A model generated the notes under the pieces. The model ran no database searches. It was not told the DNA's origin and saw only the letters and a program-made list of their open reading frames with translations. Of a stretch of DNA of 64,000 bases, positions 23,173 to 36,730 are shown piece after piece. The DNA lies in NCBI GenBank assembly GCA_014529385.2, contig CM043952.1, positions 151,617,057 to 151,681,056 of the forward strand. Direction: 5' to 3'. Numbering within the stretch: position 1 is the stretch's first letter; each line of letters opens with the position of its first letter. Position numbers and translations under genes: made by a program. The DNA is from Adiantum capillus-veneris (Eukaryota; Streptophyta; Polypodiopsida; Polypodiales; Pteridaceae).

Positions 23173-24752
23173 TGTCATATTAATTGATATCTAATTCTCC
23201 TAAATCATTTTCTCATGTTAGACTAATCATTTAATATGGGGAAGTGCCAGGGGAGAAAAAGCTAGAATATTGGTTAAGCTAGCAGACCGGCCACAGTAGG
23301 GATCCAAAGGAGGGAAAATAGGGATCCAAAGGGGGGACCATCTGCAAAAGAGCAAGGTGCAACAATGGGATAAAAAGACCCTAAGGTTCAGCCCATTAAG
23401 ACTTCCAAAATGCTAAGGTTCCAAAATTCAAAGGTTGTGTCCAAAGGTCAAACTCTAGGGAAATTCGATGCTTTGTGTGTGTCCCAAAAAGTCTTCTCAA
23501 GTCCTACATAGGAGGGGGCAAGCCCAAGAAGTAGGGGATGAGAGAGAAACTCACACACACACACACACACACACACACAAGCTACCTTTACACAAAGGGA
23601 ATGAGGGACACATGTCAGCTCCCTAGCCCAGATGCCCACAAGGTGTACTCAAATCCTATTGGATGGCCATTGAGGTGTACCAATGAGAATTAGGCTAGAG
23701 TAAATCTAGTTTAATTAATTTCAAAGCACTTAATAAAAGAACCAATAATAATTAAGCTCTCTAGAAGACTATTGGACAGTCTCCCAAGGGGTCCAATGAG
23801 CATTCAGCAGCGCAATGGCTTGCCTGATTCCTATTGGCCAGGAGGCAAAGGGATCCAATGAGAGTTTAGTTGCATTTATAAATAACCTAAATCTCTCATA
23901 AAAGTGGAAAGGGGGACACATGTCAAAAGGCTATCACTTATGCTCCTGAAATCCTATTGGCTAAGCCTGGGGAGGTCCAATGGGGTGTCTGCATGAGCAA
24001 ATAGCAAGAGGGTTGACCAAGAGAGAGAGAGAGGGGGCTGATTTTCTCAAGGCATTATGGCATTACACACTCACACTAGTCTATGTGTGGAGTAAGAAGA
24101 CTCTCTCTCTCTCTTCTCAAGCTTTAATGGAAAGCTTATCACCTACTCCAAGCTTGTGAGAAGGGAGGCCTACACCAACAACTCTTGGCTTTGTGATGCA
24201 AATCCAACCAAGAGCCAAGATTTAATGCATGCTCATATCCTCTACCATGCTAATTACTAAGCTAAGCTATGATAATATGAGTGATTATGTGAGGAGATGT
24301 ACATCTTTCTCGTAAGACTACTCCTTCTTTCTCTCAATCTACTCTCATACCCCGCTAGCTCTCACCATCTTTGAAGGTGTGTGAGGTCTTGGGTCTGAGA
24401 CCGTGAGGGAATTGATGTTGTGTTTGATACGTGCTTTGCTTAGTGCTTGAAGTTTCCATCTTCATTGCACTAGCTAGTATTGAAGGAACACAAAGAATTG
24501 TATTGTAAAATGTCTCTCTTTATGTGAGAAACCATAATACAAAGCCTTTTGGAGGGGGGACCGGCTCCATGCAAATCCGGTTCTCAACTGTTGTCAACTG
24601 CTTAATTTCTCTCTCTTTTGAAGTATTGTTCATGCTTTTTGTTGCTCTCTCCACCCAAGCACTCTTGTTATTCTCATTAGGAATCTATTCTAATGAAATG
24701 CTCACTATGTTCATGCTATTTTCCGCTACACAAGTTACTAGACCATTAAATG
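23173..24752 (+). repeat. 5' LTR of B1
   Basis: This LTR carries TATAAATA at 23877-23884 within a cluster of CCAAT boxes. Compared with the 3' LTR it lacks about 20 bp near 24632, between two ATGCT repeats. It also lacks its last bases together with the primer site, the deletion ending at 24752/24753. Confidence 0.93.
23658..23981 (+). promoter_or_regulatory. Cluster of nine CCAAT/ATTGG boxes around a TATA box
   Basis: ATTGG occurs at 23658, 23771, 23833 and 23956. CCAAT occurs at 23680, 23742, 23793, 23855 and 23977. TATAAATA is at 23877. Random expectation for both strands over 324 bp is about 0.6. Most of the boxes are kept in the LTRs at 30488 and 48152. CCAAT is the binding site of NF-Y, so a promoter or enhancer role in U3 is likely. 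Confidence 0.55.
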
Positions 24753-25122
24753 TCCTCAAGCTAGCTATAAATGGTTGGTATTATTAATTGCATGTGAGTA
24801 AGTAGAATAGGGATTTTTCAGCCTTGCAGTGCGCATACCTTTGTGCAGATAACGGGGCATCACCGTCGAGAGCTATGGTCTTAATAGTGGAGTCCTTCAG
24901 TGCTTGCCTACGGATTAACTACTATTGAGATAATAGAAGCTTCACAAGAGCCGGTGTTGTTTTGGTGTTGAACAAACCTCTCTTCTATTCCTTGCAATGA
25001 ATGGTATTCGGGCCACAGATACAGTAGCTTGAGTGCTTTTTCTAAAGGGGTAAAGAGGAGTAGCAACTAGGGCTTGAAGTGCCAAAGTACACCTAAAAAT
25101 TTTACACCTATAGGTTGTTAGA
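24753..25122 (+). other. Leader of B1, primer site deleted
   Basis: The leader resumes at CCTCAAG. Comparison with B2 (49720-49776) shows that about 56 bp, including the end of the LTR and the Met-type primer site, is missing. The breakpoint has short GT microhomology. The segment GGGGCATCACCGTCGAGAGC at about 24857 is the intact version of the site where element C inserted in B2. Confidence 0.75.
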
Positions 25123-26715
25123 ATGGCTGACAAAAGTAAAGAGAGTGAAATTAATGTTGATCACTTTGATTTTGCTAATGAGGAGGCTACTAATGATGCC
25201 CCTATGCTTGTTAACTATCTTGTTTCTAGGCTTCAACAAGCCATGGGCAATCCATCCCTCCAAAGTGAAGTGCAACAGCACCGTCGTGCTCATGGAATTC
25301 TCCAAGCTCCCCATCATGACGAGAGAGTACCTAGGAAGCCTCCTTTCCGATTCGAGAAGAAGAAGAGGATCCATACGATGGCCTTAAAAATTTGCTTCTT
25401 GATGATGCATCTCCTTCCCAAAGGAGAATTCAAGAACCTCCACCAAAGGAACGAGAAAGAAGTGAGTCTCCTACCACCTTGGCGGAGATGGCTCGACAAA
25501 GACGATGGGCTAAACACTCTCCATCACCTCCTAAATAGAGAAGACCATCACACACTTCTCCACACCATAATTCAAAGAGGGATGACAAAAAGCAAGAAAA
25601 GAAAAAGGCAAGAAAGAGGACACTCTCTTCTCCATCTTCTTGATCCTCTTCCTCTTATGAAAGTCATGGTGAACACAAAGAATTTCAAGGCAAGAAAAAG
25701 GCAAGAAAGAGGTCACCCTCTTCTCCATCTTCCTCAAATTCTTCATCTTCTGAAGAAAGTGATGGTGCAACCTTTGAACCATCAAAAAGAAGAGTCCATA
25801 GGAAATCCTATGCCACGTGGAAGAGGTCTTTCAAGCTCAAGAAGTTCAAAGAGGGAGGGAAGAGCATCTCTTTCCTTACCTACGATGGCACCTTTGGTAC
25901 TACGGACAAAGTCTTGGCCTTTATCCAACAATTCGATGCGGCGTTTGGAGATGAGGGCTTCATGGAGTCCTCTAAGCTACACCATGTAGCTATGCACTTT
26001 CAAAAGTCCACCAGACAATGGTGGTCTAGCCTACAGGCCAACGGTGAAGCTCCACAAACATGGAAAGTTTTAAGAGCTTCCATTATCCGTTTTTGGCCAA
26101 TGATGCCAAATACAAGGTACTTACCGAATGGGGAAGCTTGAAGCTCTCTCCCTATGAATCCATTCACAAATATGTAGACAAGTTTTGGGACCTACAACTC
26201 AAAGCCACTGTCTTACCAAATACAAGGTACTTACCGAATGGGGAAGCTTGAAGCTCTCTCCCTATGAATCCATTCACAAATATGTAGACAAGTTTTGGGA
26301 CCTACAACTCAAAGCCACTGTCTTCAAAAAGTTGGATTTTGGAGAATTTAAAGAAACAATTTTTTGTGGGCTTAACTGAAGAAATGGCGGAGTATGTCAA
26401 CTCCCAAAGGCCACGCACCATATTGACGGTTATACACCATACTATGGTGGCTTCTCGAATCAATTCCCAAACAGGGGCTAAAAGAAATTCAAAGCCCACG
26501 GAAAACAAGGGTTCCAATGAGCCTAAGGGGAAGGACAATGTCCAAAAGTCTCCTAAGGACAACTCCAACAAAGCTAAAGAGAAGGGATTTTACAAAGGCA
26601 AAAATAAACTCTCTCTTGAAGAGCTTGAGCATTATCACAAGGATAACCGTTGTTTCAAGTGCAGCAAGCAAGGGCATGCATATTGCACTTGTCCACAAAA
26701 GAACACCCGCCATTA
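25123..26715 (+). pseudogene. B1 gag relic
   Basis: Gag begins at ATG 25123 (MADKSKES), matching MVDNSKES in B2. The frame shifts near 25350; the continuation is a Lys/Arg/Ser-rich segment followed by the retrotransposon gag core (FIQQFDAAFGDE, ATRQ-like QWWSSLQA). A 110-bp tandem duplication at 26106-26325 breaks the frame again. The end has a CCHC zinc knuckle, CX2CX4HX4C (CFKCSKQGHAYCTC), which would bind RNA during packaging. B2 lacks the duplication, so it arose in this copy. Confidence 0.85.
26106..26325 (+). repeat. 110-bp tandem duplication in B1 gag
   Basis: CCAAATACAAGGTACTTACC begins both at 26106 and at 26216, and the two 110-bp units are identical as far as I can read. Because 110 is not a multiple of three, gag is frameshifted. 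Near-identity shows the event is recent relative to the other damage. Confidence 0.93.
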
Positions 26716-26731
26716 ACCTCCTAGAGCTACC

Positions 26732-29700
26732 TTGGTCAAAATCCACGAGGAGGAAACTCACCACAAAGGATCTCCTCTATGCCATGCTTGGGGAAAGGTA
26801 AGAGAACATGATGCTTTTATTCTCTTTGACCCTGGTTCTACTCACAATTTCATATCCACAGAGTTGGCCACCAAGATAGGCATACAAGCTTACGAGATGG
26901 GAGATGTCCTACCCACACACGTTGCTTTCAAGGGGCAAGAAGCTTCAGTCACTCCCTTAATCAAGAAATTGAGTCTCCATGTACAAAGCTATGTGGACAA
27001 AGAGGACTTCTTTATCGCTCGTCTCAAGCATGAGGATGTAATCCTAGGGGCACCATGGTTTGATTGCGTGGCTACCAATGTTAAATTCCCTGAAAGGAGA
27101 ATCTCCTTTAGGTTCAGGGAAAAAGATATGTCCATAGATGCTAAGGAAATGGGTAGCACCATACCCATTGTACATACGCAAGCTTTCAATAAGTCAATAA
27201 AGAGTTGTATTTCCATGTACATGTTTTTTGTTAAAGACTCTCAAAATGGACCTAATGTTTTAGCAAAAGAAAATATACACAATTAAAAGGAATTAGAATC
27301 ATCCAATTTTCTCAAGGGGTTTCAAGATGTCTTTATTGACGACATCCCTTGTGAGCTACCTCCTAAATGAGGCAATGATGACCATGCAATTGAACTTCTT
27401 CCAGGAAGTTCACCGCCTAACAAACCTCCTTATAGAGTTTCTCAAGCTCAATAAGAGGGGATTATGCGGCAAGTGCATGAATTAGTTGAGAAGGGCATGG
27501 CTAGGCCTAGCTCATCTCCATTTTGCTCACCTGTGCTATCAATGCAAAACAAAGATGGCACATATCGTATGTGTGTCGACTATAGAGCACTAAATAGAAT
27601 CACTATCAAGAATAGGTTTCCCGTTCCATGGGTACAAGATCTATTTGATAAGCTACAAGGGTCCACCTACTTCAGTAGGATTGACCTAAAAAGTGGCTAT
27701 CATCAAATAAGGATAGTTGATCAAGACATTGTAAAGACCGCATTTTGCACTACGTTTGGTCTTTACAAATATATTGTCATGCCTTTTGGCTTGACCAATG
27801 CACCAGCCACATTCAACCGCTTGATGGAGAAGCTATTCAGGTGTCATCGAACCTTTACTGGAGTGTTCTTTGATGATATCGTCATCTACTCTAATTCATT
27901 AGATGAACACAAGCAACACCTCCAAGTAATATTTCAAGTTCTAAGAGAGAGTAAACTTTATGTTAATCGAAAGAAAAGTGAATTTTTCTTACAAGAGATT
28001 CAATATTTAGGTCATATTATCTCTCAAGATGGCATCCAAATGGATCCATCAAAATTAGATGTAATAAAAGGATGTCCTAAACCAAGGAATCTTCATGAAC
28101 TAAGAAGCTTTATAGGTATGTGTTCATACTATAGACGCTTCATAGAAAAGTTCTCACTAATAGCAAGACCATTACATACCTAACAAAGAAAAACTTTAGG
28201 TATACATGGTCTGCCAAGGAGAACAATGCTTTGGAAAATCTGAAAGAAAAGCTTATCTCTCAACCTGTGCTTACACTACCGGATCTCTCAAAGGCATCTG
28301 AGGTCCAATGTGATGCTTGTGATGATTGCCTTGGAGTTGTTTTGCTCCAAGAAGGGCATGCCATAGGCTATGAAAGTCGAAGGCTCGACCCTGTTGAGCA
28401 AGCTCTAGGCATATATGAAAAGTAACTCCTCGCAGTTCTACATGCCTTAGACTCATGGGAGCACTATTTATTGGGGACTCCTTTCATTCTGCGAACGGAT
28501 CACCAAAGTCTCAAGTACTTCATGACGCAGACCAAGCTCTCCGACAAAAAAATGAAGTGGAAATTTTTCCTTTCGCAATTTCATTTTCATATTGCTCACA
28601 TTGCTAGCAAGCATAACCAAGTAGCCAATGCACTCTCAAGACGGCCAAGAGTGAATGCGGTTTCCATAGGAACTCACAATGATCTATCTTCAATGATAGA
28701 TGAGTATACTATTGATCCTGATTTTAGAGATGTGATTTCAGCCCTTGCACTAGGGAAGAAAGAGGAACCATTTAATTTACAAGATAGCTATCTTCTCTAT
28801 GGCAATAGACTATGTGTTACTAACTCACTCCGTGAGAAAGTAATGTATGAATCTCATGCTCCTCCTTATGCGGGGCATAGAGGGATTTAGTCTACCCTCA
28901 AGGGGATTGAAACATATTTCTATTGGCCTACCATGAAAGCAAACATACAAAAGTATGTTTCTAAATGTGTGGTATGCCAAAAGACGAAGTTTGATAGAGG
29001 GAAGCAACCTGGATTGCTTCAATCCTTGCCAATCCCTAATTCACCATGGGAGAGCATATCCATGGATTTTATCTTTGGATTTCCTAAGTCTATCCATGGG
29101 AATACGGGAATATGCACGATAGTAGAAAGATTCAGCAAACAAGCTCATTTTATACCTGTCAAAAAGACTATCAAAGCCCATCAATTGGCAACCCTCTTTA
29201 TATCACAATATTCAAGTACCATGGCTTGCCAATGTCCATAGTGTCGGATAGAGATACTAGAATGACCAGTAATTTTTGGAAGGATCTCATTGAGAATTTA
29301 GGGACAAGGCTCTTCGGCCTATCACCCGCAAACGGATGGCCAAAGTGAAATAGCTAACCTAACAATACTTGATCTACTAAAAGCCTATGTAACAAAAGTA
29401 GATCAAAGATACTAATGGGAGAAGTACTTACCCTTAGTGGAGTATGCCTACAATAACACTATACATACTTCCACAGGAAAAGCACCTTTTGAGGTAATTG
29501 AGGGAAGATAAAAAATTCCCTTGCTACTTAAGGTACACAGGAAGATCTTCATTGCAGATGAGTATAGCAAGACCTACAAGAATCTTTCCAAAAGTATAAG
29601 GATGCTATCTCTATCTCACCGCAAAGGCAAAAGGCTGCTGCTCACAAACATGGAAGAGCCCAAACCTTTAAAGAAAATTATTGGGTCTTACACAAATTTC

Positions 29701-30134
29701 CCAAGGCTCAATTAAGGCACACGATGGGCAAGAATCCTACGAGACATCAAAAGTACTATGCTAAGTTAGCAAAAAGGTACTATGGTCCCTTCCAGATTCT
29801 TAGGCCAATCAATGAGATGGCCTATCAACTCAAGTTGCCCAGCCATTGGCTCATACACAATGCTTTCCATGTGAGCCTACTAAAGCCTTACAAAGGAGAG
29901 CCACTTCAAGAACCAAATATTGAAGACCCACCAGAGATTGAGGACCAAGAAGAGGTGCTGCAGCCGGAGTCCATTCTCCGACATGAAGACAAGGTACTAA
30001 GAGGTGGTAAGACTATCCAACAATATCTTATTAAGTTTAAGAGTTATCCTTTTGAAGATGCTAGATGGATGCAAGGCATACAATTAAAGGACAACCTAAA
30101 CCTTGACAATGCTTACCATGCTTCCCAAGAGTAA
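26732..30134 (+). pseudogene. B1 pol relic: protease, RT, RNase H, integrase, chromodomain-like tail
   Basis: The protease has DPGST as its D-x-G-S/T active site (about 26830). The RT has LKSGYHQI, VMPFGLTNAP and the catalytic FFDD (about 27870). RNase H has the RTDHQSLKYF region (about 28490). The integrase shows its zinc finger (ending CVVCQ, about 28973), MDFIFGFP and SDRDTRM. The final ORF, 29724-30134, ends with a chromodomain-like stretch (YLIKFKSYPFEDARW), which in chromoviruses targets integration to heterochromatin. Stops lie at 27284, 27368, about 27451, 28423 and 28888, with frameshifts near 28180 and 29210. B2 has CGA at the 27368 TGA and CAA at the 27451 TAA. Confidence 0.92.
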
Positions 30135-30474
30135 GTAAATTTACAAATGTTAAAAATGAAAAAAAAAATTGTCTTATAAGACTCTCTTTTTCTTTATGGT
30201 GCACAAAAATGAAGTAGTATGCATGCTTAGATCAAGTTTGCGGAGATGACGTCTCCCAAACACCAAGTAAAGCTTGTCACTCTACTAAGAAAGATTGATA
30301 GGACTAATGTGCAGACATGCTTGCAGTAGCTTAGGCTCTCAAGCACCAAATGGACTAATCCTCCATTTTGGAACGATGTCTTAGGGTAGCATAGGGATCC
30401 TCTACCTACTAGGAAAAGGACTAATGAATATGCTTTATTTTCTCTACCCCATAGTCGAGGACGACTATGATTTC
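30135..30474 (+). other. B1 3' untranslated stretch
   Basis: This is non-coding sequence between the end of pol and the polypurine tract. It ends with the phrase GTCGAGGACGAC just before the polypurine run, as in many gypsy elements. Confidence 0.6.
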
Positions 30475-30484
30475 AAGAGAGAGG
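30475..30484 (+). promoter_or_regulatory. Polypurine tract of B1
   Basis: AAGAGAGAGG lies three bases before the 3' LTR start. Confidence 0.7.
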
Positions 30485-30487
30485 TAA

Positions 30488-32084
30488 TGTCATATTAACT
30501 AATATCTAATTCTCCTAAATGATTTTCTCATGTTAAACTGATCATTTAATATGGGGAAGTGCCAGGGGAGAAAAATCTAGAATATTGGTTATGCTAGCAA
30601 ACCGACCACAGTAGGGATCCAAAGGAGGGAAAATAGGGATCCAAAGGGGGGACCATCTACAAAAGAGCAAGGTGCAACAATGGGCTAAAAAGACCCTAAG
30701 GTTTAGCCCATTAAGACTTCCAAAATGCTAAGGTTCCAAAATTCAAAGGTTGTGTCCAAAGGTCAAACTCTAGGGAAATTCGATGCTTTGTGTGTGTCCC
30801 AAAAAGTCTTCTCAAGTCCTACATAGGAGGGGGCAAGCCCAAGAAGTAGGGGATGAGAAAGAAACTCACACACACACATACACACAAGCTACCTTTACAC
30901 AAAGGGAATGAGGGACACATGTCAGCTCCCTAGCCCAGATGCCCACAAGGTGTACTCAAATCCTATTGGATGGCCATTGAGGTGTACCAATGAGAATTAG
31001 GCTAGAGTAAATCTAGTTTAATTAATTTCAAAGCACTTAATAAAAGAACCAATAATAATTAAGCTCTCTAGAAGACTATTGGACAGTCTCCCAAGGGGTC
31101 CAATGAGCATTCAGCAGCGCAATGGCTTGCCTGATTCCTATTGGCCAGGAGGCAAAGGGATCCAATGAGAGTTTAGTTGCATTTATAAATAACCTAAAGC
31201 TCTCATAAAAGTGGAAAGGGGGACACATGTCAAAAGGCTATCACTTATGCTCCTGAAATCCTATTGGCTAAGCCTGGGGAGGTCCAATGGGGTGTCTGCA
31301 TGAGCAAATAGCAAGAGGGTCGACCAAGAGAGAGAGGGGGGGCTGATTTTCTCAAGGCATTATGGCATTACACACTCACACTAGTCTATGTGTGGAGTAA
31401 GAAGACTCTCTCTCTCTCTTCTCAAGCTTTAATGGAAAGCTTATCACCTACTCCAAGCTTGTGAGAAGGGAGGCCTACACCAACAACTCTTGGCTTTGTG
31501 ATGCAAATCCAACCAAGAGCCAAGATTTAATGCATGCTGATCTCATCTACCATGCTAATTACTAAGCTAAGCTATGCTAATATGAGTGATTATGTGAGGA
31601 GATGTACATCTTTCTCGTAAGACTACTCCTTCTTTCTCTCAATGTACTCTCATACCTCGCTAGCTCTCACCATCTTTGAAGGTGTGTGAGGTCTTGGGTC
31701 TGAGACCGTGAGGGAATCGATGTTGTGTTTGATAAGTTTTTTGCTTAGTGCTTGAAGTTTCCATCTTCATTGCACTAGCTAGTATTGAAGGAACACAAAG
31801 AATTGTATTGTAAAATGTCTCTCTTTATGTGAGAAACCATAATACAAAGCCTTTTGGAGGGGGGACCGGCTCCATGCAAATCCGGTCCTCAACTGTTGTC
31901 AATTGCTTAATTTCTCTCTCTTTTGAAGTATTTTTCATGCTATCTAACTAGGTGTTATGCTTTTTGTTGCTCTCTCTACCCAGGCACTCTTGTTATTATC
32001 ATTAGGAATCTATTCTAATGAAATGGTCACTATGTTTATGCTATTTTCTGCTACACACAAGTTACTAGACCATTAAATGTTACA
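30488..32084 (+). repeat. 3' LTR of B1
   Basis: This full-length copy, TGTCATATTAA to AAATGTTACA, is followed by the target duplication TTGAG. It keeps the 20-bp segment lost from the 5' LTR and most of the CCAAT boxes. Confidence 0.94.
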
Positions 32085-32089
32085 TTGAG

Positions 32090-33183
<1,094 letters not shown>

Positions 33184-33960
33184 AAAATGCAGACAGATAT
33201 CCAAGTTGCCTCTACTGTGTGTTCTCCAAGTGAGATGATCATGAGCTTTTGAGAGTAGGCTCACACCCAATGCGAGGGATTGACAAGTAGAGACACGAAT
33301 AACAAGCGGGGCCCAGCAACGCAGGAAGGCAGGGATAATCTGATCTGAGGCAAGCGAGGTCAACATGTCAACGTCGGGCTTGGGGGGATCACAACCAGAG
33401 GTATGCCCATGCAGCCAATGCCTTGAGGACTGAAGTTCTTGAACTAGCCATGAGTGGAGCACTGCCACCCTCATAAGCTCCTTTCACAACCCAGATAGCG
33501 CACTTACATCGGCAGTGGATGGGCGGCAAATCACATGCAAAAAGGCCTTGCAGTCCCTCATTTGAAGAACAGAACCTCTGTGGCAATGTTGGAGGATGGT
33601 AATCAACACCTTGCCCTATCGTCGACCTTCAGTTAACTGTCCTGCAAGCAAGAAAGCAACACACTTAGATGCATGCTCTATCTAAGAGGGAAAATAAGGT
33701 AGCCCTAAAAAAACACGGGTCTCTCACATGAGTGAAACCAGCAATAATCTCTTCATGGATAGCACCTTCGATAGTCCAAGCAAGCAGTGCAACATCATGG
33801 CATAGGGGCGAAGAGCCCAAAGTTCCATGGCTGGAGAGGCAGCCCCAAACCTGGTGCTATGGATGAGTGCATATTCAAAAACCTCTCATAACCCTAACAT
33901 AGTCTTTAGTGCAATCCCACCATCCGTGACCCGATGAAAACATGACATGATGAGACCCAT
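33184..33960 (-). other. Possible minus-strand gene relic
   Basis: This segment has more GC than its surroundings. On the minus strand it gives protein-like but interrupted frames, such as ELWALRPYAMM or, in another frame, TIEGAIHEEIIAGF followed by HVRDPCFF (about 33720-33810). A run like TTGCTTGCAG near 33655 could be a splice acceptor. I recognise no family, and the frames do not join cleanly. Confidence 0.2.
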
Positions 33961-34749
33961 CCAATCCAATCAAGCTTAAAAATATATCTCACCACTCATG
34001 GAAACGTTCAAGGAAGGTCGCCATTGGCATCCCACATTGGCATATCAGCAAGCACTAATGACTAGGGAAGGCCAAACGAAGCACCACTGGCAGACCACGT
34101 GGATCATTCATAGAGGAAAAGAAAGGGAGGGGCATGTGTGCTTGCAGACACATGGACAACCACCCCCGTCTTTTAATACAATATTAATATATAAATATAT
34201 AGAATATAGATGTTCTTTGCTTTGTAAATGTGCAATGAGCATTCACTTCATATTTGGAAACTCAAGACAATCATTAGATTTACACACTCTTCAATTAAAT
34301 GAGTGTCCACTATCTTGTTTCAACCAATCAACATTTTTGGCCTATCAAAAAATGCTTGAAAATACAACTCAATCTTTTTTCTATTTTAGTCAGCAAAAAG
34401 AGAAGGCATCTCTATATCCTTTGCCCTTTGGGTAGGCCAATAAATGACAGTAAAAAGGTTGAAACCCATATTTAGGCAAAAAAGACCATAACTCTAAAAT
34501 TTTGAAAACTTGATGGTAGAGACCTAAAAGTTGATCTAAACTCAAAAAGTTGTGGTCAAGGGCCTTAGCAAACTCACCCAAAGCAAACTAAGAAGTTTCA
34601 GCAGATTCTATGGGGATACATGGATTGTGATCCATGTATCCCTGAGATACAACTGGGCAAGATAGAGATCACTTGACATTGACTTTAATCAATTAAACCA
34701 AAGTTTGGGGTCAAATTGAAATAAAAAACTCACTCAAATCAAGGAAATT
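33961..34749 (+). other. Non-coding, AT-rich, nothing recognised
   Basis: Only short open frames are present. A 145-codon frame at 33998-34435 has no recognisable motif and lies in biased AT-rich sequence. There is no LTR boundary that would mark the left end of element D. Confidence 0.4.
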
Positions 34750-35423
34750 GTGAGAAATCTTTTAAAATGGCCTATCTGTCCAAAATTTGGGGGATTTCAA
34801 CTTTTTGTTATCCAAGATTTTGGAAAAAACCTCCAAATAGTGAAGGCCAAAGGCAAGGAGAAAGTAGTGGATGAATGGCATGAACAACAAGAGCTAATGG
34901 CTAAGATTATAGAAAATATAGCAAAGGAGATGCTAGAATAGACAAAGTGTTGGAATGCTAGGGAGATTCAAAAACTACAGCCTCAGCCTTCCGAGGCTCA
35001 GCCAGAAAAATATCTCAAGGAGTTAGGTGAGGAAAAAAGCAGTGAGTGAATTGAATGAATCAATGATTGTTGCGGTTGAGAGCCTAGTCAAGGAACTAAG
35101 ACAAGTCAAATCAAATTTGAATGAGGCTGGAGGTATTGAGCTAATAGGAGATCGATCAAAACAACCATTATAGCCTACCCCAGCCACCAGACAGAGACAA
35201 TCAACCCTATGAAACTTTGAAGATAGCTTGATTGAGGAAAGATCTTCCAGTTTGGATTGTGGCTGTAGGAACAAATAGGATGAAATATATGTGAAGGTCT
35301 ACAAAAGAATCCAAAAGTTGATAGTAGAGTTGGATGACATCAAACGCACACTACCAGAAGCTACAAATTTCATTAGACAAAAGAAAAATGCAGAAGTTAA
35401 AGCATGAGCAGTGAACTTGGCAG
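34750..35423 (+). pseudogene. Gag-region relic of element D
   Basis: Broken frames encode charged, helical sequence, for example WHEQQELMAKIIENIAKEM near 34880 and VKELRQVKSNLNE near 35090. They lie directly upstream of the element D protease once element G is removed. No zinc knuckle is seen here. Assignment to gag rests on position and composition, not on a motif. Confidence 0.35.
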
Positions 35424-35679
35424 TGTTGGGTTTCCAAGCCCTAGTGGTGTCAGTCCGTGGGTACACACTCTATAGCATGCAAGGAAGGTCCGTTAAAATT
35501 TGTGTTTTTGCATGGCAGCTACTCCTTTATATATGTAAGGATTTTTAAGTAAATAAAACAAGCTTGGTTTTTCTATTCTTGTATCGTATCGAGCTCTCTC
35601 TTCTCTCTCACTCTTGTTCTCTGCACAACTCCACCATGGTCAAGCCTTGATGGGATCCACCCTAGCTGCATCTCCTACA
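35424..35679 (+). repeat. 5' LTR of element G
   Basis: Begins TGTTGGGTTTCC and ends CTCCTACA. It contains the promoter-like TATATATG at about 35530 and a CT-rich stretch. Confidence 0.92.
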
Positions 35680-35681
35680 AC

Positions 35682-35693
35682 TGGTATCAAAGC
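35682..35693 (+). promoter_or_regulatory. Primer-binding site of element G
   Basis: TGGTATCAAAGC is one base from the plant Met-tRNA primer site and lies two bases after the LTR. Confidence 0.88.
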
Positions 35694-36730
35694 CCGGTGG
35701 GCAAGCTTGAAGAAGGCACTGCAAACAGGGCATTTTGGAATGCACAAAAAGCCCTAGGTTCTCTTTGGCGTCGCATATCAAAACGCTGCCTCAGGTGTGG
35801 TGAAGGTCTTTGCAAGCAAGGTGTCAGCACGCAAATAGGCAAGCTCCAGACGCTAGCATAGAAAGGCATTTGGGTGGGCCTTTAAAATGCTGCACGCAAT
35901 CGACACCTCTCAAAATGCCATCATGCAAGCAACATCTCAAAATAATCTCTATTCTAAAACTCCCCTAGTTGCCTTTGCCAATTGTCCAAGCATCTTGAGA
36001 TGCCTTGTGTCAATCCTATTGCATGGTTGAATCAAATTTCACCGCAACCATAGAGAATATAAAAACGAAAACAAAGGCAGGGACTATTTTTTGCTTACGA
36101 TATAGAAGCTTTTTGAAACATCTGCTCTTGCACGTATACGAGGTTGCAATACGACACTCCATTTGTCAATGATGAAACTGCACGGCCATTTGGGTCTGAC
36201 GACACTGAGTGATGGCACACATGAAGTCCAAAGGCTTCCTACCAAGTGGTGTGACTCTCAAACATGTATTGCCACTTCAAATAAACGATTATTTCAGCAA
36301 TATGTGAAACCACATGGTTCAAACAGGGACTTATTAAAGATATGGTATAGTGAGTGTGAACATACGGGCAAAGAGGATCAAGAAGGAAAGCAAAAGGGCA
36401 ACTCCAAAATCAAAACGGCAGAAAGACAGCCAGTAATGAATTTTTCAATAGTTTATTTCGAGCACTCAATACATCAACAACACATAGTACCAAAACTATT
36501 TTTCCCTGGTATCATAGATGTTTTTTGTCTATTTTCAACACAATCATATATTTTCATTCAAAGCATTGTTTTAGCTTAAATTATTGTCATGCCACAAATT
36601 TTTACGGGTTATAGACACTGCCATGAAGAAAAGTGGTTAGACCTCCATTTTTGTTTTGGTGTGAGTTCTGTTGTCTCACTCTTATAGTTATTTGAGGGAA
36701 GTGCGCACACACACACCTATGTTGTTGTCG

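Larger units (their letters stand above)
23173..32084 (+). mobile_element. Element B1: complete, decayed chromovirus-like Ty3/gypsy element
   Basis: The ends are LTRs of about 1580 and 1597 bp that begin TGTCATATTAA; the right copy ends AAATGTTACA. The 5-bp duplication TTGAG flanks the element (23168-23172 and 32085-32089). The interior encodes, in order, gag with a CCHC knuckle, aspartic protease, reverse transcriptase, RNase H, integrase and a chromodomain-like tail, which is the chromovirus order. All ORFs carry stops or frameshifts. The primer site is deleted, so this copy cannot replicate even with help in trans. A second copy, B2, starts at 48152. Confidence 0.93.
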
